Part shown: positions 15,280 to 21,049 of the stretch, one piece after another
Layout: every line of letters starts with the position of its first letter
Position numbering within the stretch: position 1 is the stretch's first letter
Position numbers and translations under genes: made by a program
Notes under the pieces: generated by a model
Seen by the model: the letters and a program-made list of their open reading frames with translations, nothing else
Database searches by the model: none
What the model was told of the DNA's origin: nothing
Origin: JBEIFW01 sp044370695
GTDB lineage: Bacteria > Actinomycetota > Acidimicrobiia > Acidimicrobiales > Ilumatobacteraceae
NCBI GenBank assembly: GCA_044370695.1
Contig: JBILVB010000051.1
Location: 1-21,049, forward strand
Direction of reading: 5' to 3'
Length of the DNA: 21,049 bases

Positions 15280-15289
15280 GCTCGCCGCG

Positions 15290-15901
15290 ATGACCCGCTG
15301 GGCCGACACCCCGGGCGCGGCGACGGGCGATGCCTACGACGCGAAGTTCCGGGCGCTCGCCGACGCCGGCCACCACGTCCACGGTGAGGCGGACCTCGTC
15401 GCGTCGTACGGACCGAACCGGGTGCTCGACGCCGGCTGCGGCACCGGTCGGGTCGCGATCGAACTGGCCCGCCGCGGCATCGAGGTACTCGGCATCGACG
15501 TCGATCCTCGGATGCTCGACACGGCTCGGGTGAATGCGCCGACCCTGCGGTGGGTGCTCGGCGACCTCTCGTCGGGTGACCTCGCCGTCGGCGGGCTCGC
15601 TGCGGGCGAGCGCGGCGCAGGGCGCTTCGACGTCGTCGTCGCTGCCGGCAACGTGCTCGTCTTCGTCGCGCCCGGCACGGAGGCCGCCGTGGTCGCCTGC
15701 TGTGCCCGGGCCCTCGTGCCCGGTGGCCGGTTCGTCACCGGGTTCCAGCTGCGGCCGGGCGGCTACGGCCTCGAGGGGCCGGGCGGCCTCGACGCGCATG
15801 CGCTCGCTGCGGGCCTCGTGCTCGAGGACCGTTGGGCGACGTGGGAGCGGGCGCCCTACGCCGGCGGCGACTACGCCGTCAGCGTGTTCCGGGCCGGGTG
15901 A
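15290..15901 (+). CDS. Class I SAM-dependent methyltransferase
   Basis: A 203-residue Rossmann-fold methyltransferase of unknown substrate. Motif I is VLDAGCGTG (45-53), the acidic residue binding the SAM ribose is Asp70 in GIDVDPRML, and a post-II motif FDVVVAAGNVLVFV spans 113-126. ALVPGGRFV (141-149) is the usual motif after the methyl site. Nothing beyond the SAM-binding core identifies the acceptor; the fold is closest to the Methyltransf_11/25 groups used on small molecules. ATG 15290 lies 10 nt after dapB, so the two are probably co-transcribed. An imperfect hairpin starts right after its stop. Confidence 0.88.
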   Translation: MTRWADTPGAATGDAYDAKFRALADAGHHVHGEADLVASYGPNRVLDAGCGTGRVAIELARRGIEVLGIDVDPRMLDTARVNAPTLRWVLGDLSSGDLAVGGLAAGERGAGRFDVVVAAGNVLVFVAPGTEAAVVACCARALVPGGRFVTGFQLRPGGYGLEGPGGLDAHALAAGLVLEDRWATWERAPYAGGDYAVSVFRAG

Positions 15902-15923
15902 CCCGCCCGGTTCGACCGGCGGG
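15902..15923. terminator. Imperfect hairpin between convergent genes
   Basis: CCCGCCCGGT and ACCGGCGGG pair as 9 bp with one bulged C around a TCG loop. It fills the 25-nt space between the methyltransferase stop and the stop of the convergent DapA-like gene. There is no T-tract on either strand, so it may act as a Rho-assisted or weak bidirectional terminator. Confidence 0.55.
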
Positions 15924-15926
15924 CGG

Positions 15927-16694
15927 TCACCGGTAGGCGGCCGAGGTGCCGTGCCGGCGGGCGAGCTCGGCCTTCAGCGCCGGGATACCGCCGAGCGAGG
16001 TGAGCTTGTGCGCAGCGAGCAGATCGCGCTGGGCGCGGACCTTGCCGGCGAAGGCGTCGGCACACAGCTCGGGTTCGAGGTTGGCTGCGGCGAGGATCGC
16101 GCCCGCGCCCCCGAGCATCCCGGCGTAGGCGAGCAGGGCCGCCGAGCCCACGTAGATCGGTTTGGTGAACGCCGCGAGCTCCTCGAGCAGGCGCGTGGGG
16201 TCGCCGCTGGAGTCCTTGAGCCCGGCCACCTTCAGCGCCTTGAGTTCGTCGATGGCGATCCCGGGCGCCGACTGGGCCGGGTAGTGGTAGGCGAGCACCG
16301 GCATCGGACCGGCGGCCCCCACCACCTCGCCGTAGAACTCCCGCACGTCGCCGTGATGGGGCGACAGCACGAGCGCCGCGTTCGCGCCGTGCTGCGCGGC
16401 CCGTCGGGTGAGGTTGGGGACGCTCACGCCGGCGGGGAGGTTCCCGGTGCCGAGGATCACCGGGACGCTGGAGCCGACCGAGGCCTTCACGGCGTCGAGC
16501 AGGTCGAGGCGCTCCTTCGTGCCGAGATGTGAGGCCTCGCCGGTCGTGCCGGCGACGACGACGGCGCTCACGCCCCGGTTGACGAGGTGGGCGGCGTGGC
16601 GTGCGGTGGCCTCGGGGTCGACGTGTCCGTGGTCGTCGAACACCGTGACCAGTGCGACGCCGACGCCGGTGAACACCGGTCCGTTGTTGGGCAT
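15927..16694 (-). CDS. DapA-superfamily class I aldolase, divergent (not a typical DHDPS)
   Basis: TIM-barrel lyase of the dihydrodipicolinate synthase/N-acetylneuraminate lyase family, which forms a Schiff base with a pyruvate-type substrate. The 255-residue product keeps GTTGE (49-53), the catalytic Tyr136 in AYHYP and the Schiff-base Lys160 in GLKDSSGD. Two residues of genuine DapA are changed. The Tyr107 position of E. coli is His114 (SPHHG instead of TPYYN), and the substrate-binding Arg138 position is Gln141 (PAQS instead of PxRT). It is also about 35 residues shorter than DapA. Another 2-oxo-acid aldolase or hydratase is therefore more likely than lysine synthesis. ATG 16694 (MPNNGPVF) has GAGAGGGG about 9 nt upstream; the longer open frame before it is non-homologous. 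Its leader contains a hairpin and two tiny ORFs. Confidence 0.88.
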   Translation of the reverse strand: MPNNGPVFTGVGVALVTVFDDHGHVDPEATARHAAHLVNRGVSAVVVAGTTGEASHLGTKERLDLLDAVKASVGSSVPVILGTGNLPAGVSVPNLTRRAAQHGANAALVLSPHHGDVREFYGEVVGAAGPMPVLAYHYPAQSAPGIAIDELKALKVAGLKDSSGDPTRLLEELAAFTKPIYVGSAALLAYAGMLGGAGAILAAANLEPELCADAFAGKVRAQRDLLAAHKLTSLGGIPALKAELARRHGTSAAYR

Positions 16695-16813
16695 CAGGCA
16701 GAACCCCTCTCCGCTCGGTCGAACGAACGGGGCCGGTGCCGTACCGGCACCGGCCCCGTCGAGATCGCTGTGCTCCGCAGGCGCTGCGGGACCGGACGCT
16801 TCTGGTCGGTCAC
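16694..16813 (-). CDS. Candidate 39-residue leader ORF overlapping the DapA-like start
   Basis: On the minus strand a GTG at 16813 opens a 39-codon Arg-rich frame (MTDQKRPVPQRLR...) that ends in TGA overlapping the DapA-like ATG (TGATG). An AGGGG lies 6 nt before the GTG. The 14-bp hairpin at 16727-16759 is inside this frame. No homology is recognised, and a frame of this length can occur by chance at this GC content. The arrangement, rather than the peptide, is the argument. Confidence 0.3.
   Translation of the reverse strand: MTDQKRPVPQRLRSTAISTGPVPVRHRPRSFDRAERGSA
16727..16759 (-). repeat. Perfect 14-bp hairpin in the leader of the DapA-like gene
   Basis: ACGGGGCCGGTGCC and GGCACCGGCCCCGT are exact inverted copies around a 5-nt loop (GTACC on the plus strand), which allows one more G-C pair and a 3-nt loop. 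It lies 32 nt upstream of the DapA-like ATG. On the minus strand it is followed by TTCGTTCG, a poor T-tract. It could be an attenuator or RNA-stability element in the leader, or a terminator for the upstream membrane-protein gene. It lies beyond the -10-like box at 16837-16842, which favours a leader role. Confidence 0.7.
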
Positions 16814-16830
16814 CACGATCCCCTCGGCAC
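16810..16830 (-). other. Candidate leaderless 6-codon ORF (MPRGSW)
   Basis: On the minus strand GTG CCG AGG GGA TCG TGG TGA follows TACGGT by 6 nt, the same spacing as the leaderless genes here. Its TGA overlaps the next GTG as GTGA. It may be a leader peptide or mere coincidence. Confidence 0.2.
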
Positions 16831-16836
16831 GAGGGC

Positions 16837-16842
16837 ACCGTA
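16837..16842 (-). promoter_or_regulatory. Candidate -10 box (TACGGT) for the DapA-like transcript
   Basis: TACGGT on the minus strand fits TANNNT and would place the transcript start near 16830, giving a leader of about 136 nt that contains both small ORFs and the hairpin. The rest of the 219-nt gap (16843-16913) shows nothing I can name. Confidence 0.35.
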
Positions 16843-16913
16843 GCGCCGTTCCGACCGGCTGTCACCGAAGAACCGCGATGCGTGAGAACCTTGACGCACC
16901 CCGGACGACGTGT

Positions 16914-17630
16914 TCAGGGCCGGTCGTTCACCGTCGAGGTGGCATCGCCGTCCGGCCGGTCGAGATCGCCGTAGGGCGGGCCGTCGATGACCTCCTCGGC
17001 GACCTCCTCGGCCGCCGGAGCGAGTTTGCGCATCTGCAGGAAGACGAGCACCACGGCCGCGGCGGTGAGCGGCCACTGCAGACGCTGGATCCAACCCAGG
17101 AGCCACTCGAGGGGCGCCTTGAGCGCCTGGCCGAGGAACCAGAAGAACACGAGGCGGGTGATCACGCCGGCGACGAGCAGCGGGGCGTAGCGCCGAAGGG
17201 GGAGCCGACGGGACCCCGACAGCAGCGCCACGATGTTGGAGCCGACGAAGAACAGCACGACCGGGCTGCGGGCCCGGTCGAACCAGCGCTCGGTGCGCTG
17301 CACCGCGGACGGGATCGTGCCGCCGTTCTGGCGGGCCAGCCAGGATCGGCCGACGTCGCCGTAGTGGTACCCGATCGTGTAGATGACGAACGCCGGCAGC
17401 AGCAGGCGGACGAACCCGATCGCGAAGAACGCCGGCCAGTCGATGTCGGCGGCGATCGTCAGCAGCAGCACCCGGTTGCGGGCACCCATGGTGAGCAGCG
17501 CGGCGGGGAAGTCGTCGATGAGGGTCGGCGCCAGGATCGTGCCGAGGTTGGCGGCGAGGAACAGCAGCGCCCACGTCCCCAACAGGGCCGCAAGTCGACG
17601 ATCGACAGGGCCCGAGTGACGGCGGAACAC
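16914..17630 (-). CDS. Multi-pass membrane protein, possibly DedA/VTT-like
   Basis: A 238-residue integral membrane protein of unknown function. Hydrophobic segments lie at about residues 14-36, 52-62, 67-87, 122-138, 149-168 and 183-200. They are followed by a cytoplasmic-looking acidic and charged tail (EEVAEEVIDG...). The middle region (SPVVLFFVGSNIVALLSGSR, then LRRYAPLLVAGVITRLVFFW) resembles the FxG-Rxx-P-x-G pattern of DedA/SNARE-associated (VTT) proteins, but weakly. The GTG start at 17630 follows TAGCGT by 6 nt. It lies 68 nt downstream of the amidohydrolase gene on the same strand. I would not assign a transport substrate. Confidence 0.85.
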   Translation of the reverse strand: MFRRHSGPVDRRLAALLGTWALLFLAANLGTILAPTLIDDFPAALLTMGARNRVLLLTIAADIDWPAFFAIGFVRLLLPAFVIYTIGYHYGDVGRSWLARQNGGTIPSAVQRTERWFDRARSPVVLFFVGSNIVALLSGSRRLPLRRYAPLLVAGVITRLVFFWFLGQALKAPLEWLLGWIQRLQWPLTAAAVVLVFLQMRKLAPAAEEVAEEVIDGPPYGDLDRPDGDATSTVNDRP

Positions 17631-17636
17631 ACCGGG

Positions 17637-17642
17637 ACGCTA
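17637..17642 (-). promoter_or_regulatory. Candidate -10 box (TAGCGT) for the membrane-protein gene
   Basis: On the minus strand TAGCGT ends 6 nt before GTG 17630, without a Shine-Dalgarno. It lies within the 68-nt gap after the amidohydrolase stop. Confidence 0.5.
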
Positions 17643-17698
17643 TCTCGGTGGACCTGCACCCGGTGCGTCGAAGCGCCCCGAGCGTCGCCCGGAGTCGG

Positions 17699-19465
17699 TC
17701 AGAAACGGGACCCGCGGACCAGGCGTCCGGGGCGGGCGCCGGTGTCGGCGTCGCGCTCCCGGGTGACCGTGCCGGCGACCAGGGTCGCGAGGTACCCGGT
17801 GGAGGGCTGCAGGACGCGGCTGCCGCCGGCAGGGAGGTCGTGGCGGGTGAACGGCGGCTGGATCGTGAGCGCGTCGAGATCGATCACGTTGACGTCCGCC
17901 CGCATACCGGGGGCCAGCACCCCGCGGTCGGCCAGTCCGTAGAGCGCGGCGTTGTTGGCGGTGAGCTTGTGCACGACCTGCTCGAGCCCGAGGCGCTCGC
18001 CCCGGGTCCGGTCGCGCACCCAGTGGGTCAGGTGGAACGTGGGCATCGTGCAGTCGCAGATGAAGTTGACGTGGGCGCCGGCGTCGGAGAGCCCGGTGAC
18101 GGTGTTGGGGTCGGCGAGCATCTCCCGGCACGGTTCGAGGGAACCGCCGACGAAGTTCGACCCGAAGATCGCGTAGAAGGCGCGCCCGTCGTCGGCGAGG
18201 TACAGGTCGTAGAGGTGCTCGATCGGGTCCTTGCCCAGTGCGGCGGCCTGCGCCGCGACCGAGCGGTCCAACGTGGGCTCGTAGTCGAGCGGGGCGGTGA
18301 GCGGGAACAGCACCGGGAGCGCCCGGGCGAACAGCGGGCCGATCGACTGCATCGAGCCCGGTCGGTCGGCCGGGACGTCACGCTCGGACAGCAGCGCCGT
18401 GCGCACCTCGGGCCGACGCATGGCCGCCACCCGGTCGGCGAGCGGCAGGTGCGCGAGGTCGCGCAGGTAGGTGGGGCGGCGCATGAACAGGTGGTAGGCG
18501 CTGAGGCTGGTCATGACCGTCACCGAGCGGGGCGCCACCTGCGGCCGTAGGCGCACCCCGGCCCGGTTGGCCTCGGCGGCGACGGCGAGCACCTCACGCC
18601 AGTGGTCGGGCGACTCGGCGATCTGGATCGTCGTGAACGTGACCGGCCGGCCGCTCGCGGCGGCGAGCCGGGCGAGCATCCGTGCTTCGGCCGCCGGCAC
18701 GGCCCGCTCGCCGCCGAGGGCCTCGAGGGATCCGACCGTGCCGGCCGGGATCGCCTCGATCACGCCGCGGCCGGCGGCGCGCATGGCGCCGGCGATGGCA
18801 GCGAGCTCGGCCTCGGCGGCGAAGGTGCCGGGCACCGGCACGCCGTCGAGGGCGCGGTGCCCGATCGTGCGCGAGGTCGAAAAGCCGAGCGCACCGGCCT
18901 CCATGGCCTGCCGGGTGAGCTCGGCCATCGTGGCGAGTTCCTCGGCCGACGCATCGACGTCGGCCCGGCCGCGCTCGCCCATGGCGTAGAAGCGCAGGGC
19001 GCCGTGCGCGAGCTGTGCCCCGACGTCGATGCTCCAGCGGCGAGTCCCGAGATGGTCGAGGTAGTCGCCGAAGCTCTCCCACGCGCCCCACGGCATCCCC
19101 TCGTGGAGCGCGGTGCCCGGGATGTCCTCCACCCCTTCCATCAGCTCGATCAGCGCCTGCTCGGTGCCGGGTCGTACGGGGGCGAAGCCGACGCCGCAGT
19201 TGCCCATGACGAGCGTGGTGACGCCGTTGGTGGCCGAGGGCTCGAGGTCCTCGTCCCAGGTGACCTGGCCGTCGTAATGGGTGTGCACGTCGACCCAGCC
19301 CGGAGTGACGATCGCACCGTCGGCGTCGATGCGCCGGTGCGCCGGGCCGGTCACCCGGCCGCCGACCGACACGATCCTGCCGTCGCGGATCGCAACGTCG
19401 CCGACCGCGGCCGGCGCCCCGGTCCCGTCGACCACCCGACCGCCGCTGATCACCACATCGAGCAT
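17699..19465 (-). CDS. Amidohydrolase family 3 protein (N-acyl-D-amino-acid deacylase-like)
   Basis: Metal-dependent hydrolase of the D-aminoacylase/dihydroorotase-type superfamily, likely cytoplasmic. The 588-residue protein opens with a small beta domain (DVVISGGRVVDGTGAP) and then HTHYDGQ (61-67) carrying metal ligands His61 and His63. NCGVGFAPVRP (89-99) follows, with Cys90 in the place of the metal-bridging Cys of D-aminoacylases. LSDAGAH (459-465), with Asp461 and His465, is the late active-site block, and GVLAPGMRADVNVID is the typical closing segment. It is longer than classical D-aminoacylase (about 480-500). ATG 19465 has GAAAGG 7 nt upstream, and TACTCT lies further up. The nearby divergent acyl-CoA ligase may point to a joint role in acyl-amide use, but that is only context. 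Confidence 0.9.
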   Translation of the reverse strand: MLDVVISGGRVVDGTGAPAAVGDVAIRDGRIVSVGGRVTGPAHRRIDADGAIVTPGWVDVHTHYDGQVTWDEDLEPSATNGVTTLVMGNCGVGFAPVRPGTEQALIELMEGVEDIPGTALHEGMPWGAWESFGDYLDHLGTRRWSIDVGAQLAHGALRFYAMGERGRADVDASAEELATMAELTRQAMEAGALGFSTSRTIGHRALDGVPVPGTFAAEAELAAIAGAMRAAGRGVIEAIPAGTVGSLEALGGERAVPAAEARMLARLAAASGRPVTFTTIQIAESPDHWREVLAVAAEANRAGVRLRPQVAPRSVTVMTSLSAYHLFMRRPTYLRDLAHLPLADRVAAMRRPEVRTALLSERDVPADRPGSMQSIGPLFARALPVLFPLTAPLDYEPTLDRSVAAQAAALGKDPIEHLYDLYLADDGRAFYAIFGSNFVGGSLEPCREMLADPNTVTGLSDAGAHVNFICDCTMPTFHLTHWVRDRTRGERLGLEQVVHKLTANNAALYGLADRGVLAPGMRADVNVIDLDALTIQPPFTRHDLPAGGSRVLQPSTGYLATLVAGTVTRERDADTGARPGRLVRGSRF

Positions 19466-19496
19466 CGTCCGACCTTTCGCCGAGCCAGCTCGACCC

Positions 19497-19502
19497 AGAG
19501 TA
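19497..19502 (-). promoter_or_regulatory. Candidate -10 box (TACTCT) for the amidohydrolase gene
   Basis: On the minus strand TACTCT lies 31 nt before ATG 19465. With a start about 7 nt on, it gives a leader of roughly 24 nt that includes the GAAAGG Shine-Dalgarno. This is a conventional leadered arrangement, unlike most neighbours. Confidence 0.35.
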
Positions 19503-19540
19503 CCGGCGGTTCGCCATCCGGGCCCCGGCCCGGTGGCGCG

Positions 19541-19546
19541 TACCAT
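19541..19546 (+). promoter_or_regulatory. Candidate -10 box (TACCAT) for the acyl-CoA ligase gene
   Basis: TACCAT ends 7 nt before ATG 19554 with no Shine-Dalgarno between, again leaderless by spacing. It forms the plus side of the 88-nt divergent region with the amidohydrolase gene. Confidence 0.45.
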
Positions 19547-19553
19547 CAGCACC

Positions 19554-21049
19554 ATGCGTGGCTTGATGCAGGACTTCCCGCTCACCCTGGTGCACCTGTT
19601 CGACCGGGCCGAGCGGCTCTTCCCGACCCGGACGATCACGACGGTCACCGGCACCGGCGAACGGGAGCGGATCAGCTACGGCGTCTGGGCGGCACGCACG
19701 CGACGACTCGGCGGGGTGCTCGACGCGCTCGGCATCTCTGCCGACGGCCGGGTGGCCACGTTCGGTTGGAACTCCGCCCGCCACCTCGAGCTCTACTTCG
19801 CGGCGCCGTGCTCGGGTCGGGTGCTGCACGCGCTGAACATCCGGCTGTTCGCCGAGCAGCTGACCTACATCGTCAACCACGCCGAGGACGAGGTGATCTT
19901 CGTCGACCGGTCGCTGACGCCGCTGCTGTTCCCCCTGTTGCCCACGTTCACCACCGTGCGCCATCTCGTGGTCATGGACGACGGCAAGGGCGAGGTCCCC
20001 GCCAACCCCACTTCGATTCCCGTGCACGACTACGAGACCCTGCTCGCGGCGGCGGCACCGGTCGAGTTCCACGTCGCCGACGAGGGGCTCGCCTCGGCGA
20101 TCTGTTACACGTCGGGCACGACGGGCAACCCCAAGGGGGTCGTCTACTCGCACCGGTCGTCGTTCCTGCATTCGATGGGGCTCATGACCGCCGACTCGCT
20201 GGCGGTGTCCGAACGCGACGTCGTGCTCCCGGTCGTGCCGATGTTCCACGCCAACTCCTGGGGTCTGCCACACGCCTGCGCCGGGGTCGGCGCCTCGCTC
20301 GTGATGCCGGGGCCCGACCTGTCGCCGGGGAACATCGCCCGCTTGATCGTCGACGAGCGCGTGACGCTCACCGCCGGGGTCCCCACGATCTGGATGGGAG
20401 CCCTGGCGGAGCTGGCCGGCAAGGACACCTCGGCCCTGCGCGGCGTGATGTGCGGCGGCTCGGCGGTGCCCAAGGCGCTGTCGGAGGCCTACCGGGCCCA
20501 GATCGGGCTGCCGATCCTGCAGGGCTGGGGGATGACCGAGACCCAGCCGCTGTGCACGGTCGGGCGGATCAAGGCGAGCGTGGCCGACCTCGACGAGGAC
20601 GCCCTCGCCGACGTGCGGGCCGCGCAGGGCCTGCCGGCGGTCGGGGTCGAGTTGCGCATCGTCGAGCCCGACACGATCGACGTGCTGCCGTGGGACGGCA
20701 AGAGCTCCGGCGAGCTGCAGGCTCGCGGTCCGTGGATCGCGGCCAGCTACTACAACGACGAGCGCGCCGGTGACAGCTTCACGAGCGACGGGTGGCTGCG
20801 CACCGGTGACGTCGCGGTGATCGACCCCGAGGGGTACGTCCGCCTGGTCGACCGCACCAAGGACCTGATCAAGTCGGGTGGCGAGTGGATCAGCTCGGTC
20901 GACATCGAGAACGAGCTGATGGGCCATCCGAAGATCGCCGAGGCCGCCGTGATCGGGGTGCCGCACCCGAAGTGGGACGAGCGCCCGCTCGCGTGCGTGG
21001 TGGTCCGGGCGGGCGAGACGTTGAGCCCGGCCGAGGTGCTCGAGTTCCT
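19554..21049 (+). CDS. Long-chain fatty-acid-CoA ligase (AMP-forming), 3' end missing
   Basis: Acyl-adenylate-forming enzyme that activates a carboxylic acid with ATP and couples it to CoA. The visible 498 residues run without a stop to the window edge. The A3 motif YTSGTTGNPKG is at 185-195, A5 GWGMTET at 324-330, A7 DGWLRTGD at 412-419 and A8 DRTKDLIKSGGEWIS at 433-447. The A10 lysine motif lies beyond the window. About 40-50 residues are missing if it has the usual 540 or so. The pattern (FHANSWGLP, HALNIRLF) is close to medium/long-chain fatty-acyl-CoA synthetases of the AlkK type, so fatty acid activation for beta-oxidation is likely; chain length is not determined. ATG 19554 is the first in-frame start and has a leaderless -10-like box. 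Confidence 0.92.
   Translation, partial: MRGLMQDFPLTLVHLFDRAERLFPTRTITTVTGTGERERISYGVWAARTRRLGGVLDALGISADGRVATFGWNSARHLELYFAAPCSGRVLHALNIRLFAEQLTYIVNHAEDEVIFVDRSLTPLLFPLLPTFTTVRHLVVMDDGKGEVPANPTSIPVHDYETLLAAAAPVEFHVADEGLASAICYTSGTTGNPKGVVYSHRSSFLHSMGLMTADSLAVSERDVVLPVVPMFHANSWGLPHACAGVGASLVMPGPDLSPGNIARLIVDERVTLTAGVPTIWMGALAELAGKDTSALRGVMCGGSAVPKALSEAYRAQIGLPILQGWGMTETQPLCTVGRIKASVADLDEDALADVRAAQGLPAVGVELRIVEPDTIDVLPWDGKSSGELQARGPWIAASYYNDERAGDSFTSDGWLRTGDVAVIDPEGYVRLVDRTKDLIKSGGEWISSVDIENELMGHPKIAEAAVIGVPHPKWDERPLACVVVRAGETLSPAEVLEF

Noticed and set aside
16695..16865. Longer N-terminus for the DapA-like protein from ATG 16865
   Set aside because: The added 57 residues are low-complexity and precede the conserved barrel start. 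ATG 16694 has a good Shine-Dalgarno and begins right before the first barrel strand.
18594..20966. Long antisense and out-of-frame reading frames across the amidohydrolase and acyl-CoA ligase region (both strands)
   Set aside because: Arg/Pro/Gly-rich translations with no motifs. The real frames carry complete active-site motifs.
1..21049. tRNA, rRNA, CRISPR, insertion sequence, prophage or attachment site
   Set aside because: I looked for CCA-ending cloverleaf patterns, spaced direct repeats, transposase motifs and terminal inverted repeats and saw none.

Overview
The window is a very GC-rich (about 70%), densely packed bacterial chromosome segment with 20 protein-coding genes plus two candidate leader ORFs. 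The gene set points to an actinobacterium: infB-ylxP-rbfA-truB-ribF, rpsO-pnp-M16 peptidase with dapB close by, a TIGR03085/mycothiol-dependent-isomerase-like protein, frequent GTG starts, and TANNNT -10 boxes placed directly before start codons. The layout looks most like class Acidimicrobiia. That placement is an inference from gene content, not from a search. The first gene (infB) and the last (acyl-CoA ligase) are cut by the window edges.

Layout. Positions 2-4617 (+) are a translation and ribosome-maturation block: the 3' part of infB, then ylxP (DUF503), rbfA, truB and ribF, with overlaps or gaps of about 10 bases. Positions 4647-5993 (+) encode an M20 metallopeptidase. Positions 6010-8762 (-) are a three-gene ABC importer operon read ATPase, permease, NMT1/THI5-type lipoprotein. 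Positions 8893-12968 (+) are rpsO, a 12-bp intergenic hairpin, pnp and an M16 (PepR-like) peptidase overlapping pnp by 4 nt, followed at 12970-13842 by an uncharacterised DUF1444/YtpQ-like protein. Positions 13854-14492 (-) encode a TIGR03085-type protein, divergent from dapB (14518-15279, +) and a SAM methyltransferase (15290-15901, +). Positions 15927-19465 (-) hold a divergent DapA-superfamily aldolase with an unusual leader, a six-helix-type membrane protein and a large D-aminoacylase-type amidohydrolase. A fatty-acyl-CoA ligase starts divergently at 19554 (+) and runs off the end.

Most genes here are core functions: translation initiation, 30S maturation, tRNA pseudouridylation, FMN/FAD synthesis, RNA decay and lysine/diaminopimelate synthesis. 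I found no phage, IS, CRISPR, tRNA or rRNA. The signals worth a second look are regulatory. The same -10-like hexamer (TAGCGT or TACCGT) recurs 6-9 nt before start codons, which implies leaderless mRNAs. At three junctions the upstream gene's stop codon forms the start of such a box. One divergent pair shares a single TA core between two opposite -10 boxes. The leader of the DapA-like gene contains a chain of two tiny ORFs with overlapping stop/start codons around a perfect 14-bp hairpin. The DapA-like protein has also lost two residues that define true dihydrodipicolinate synthases. No stretch above 300 bases lacks a gene.
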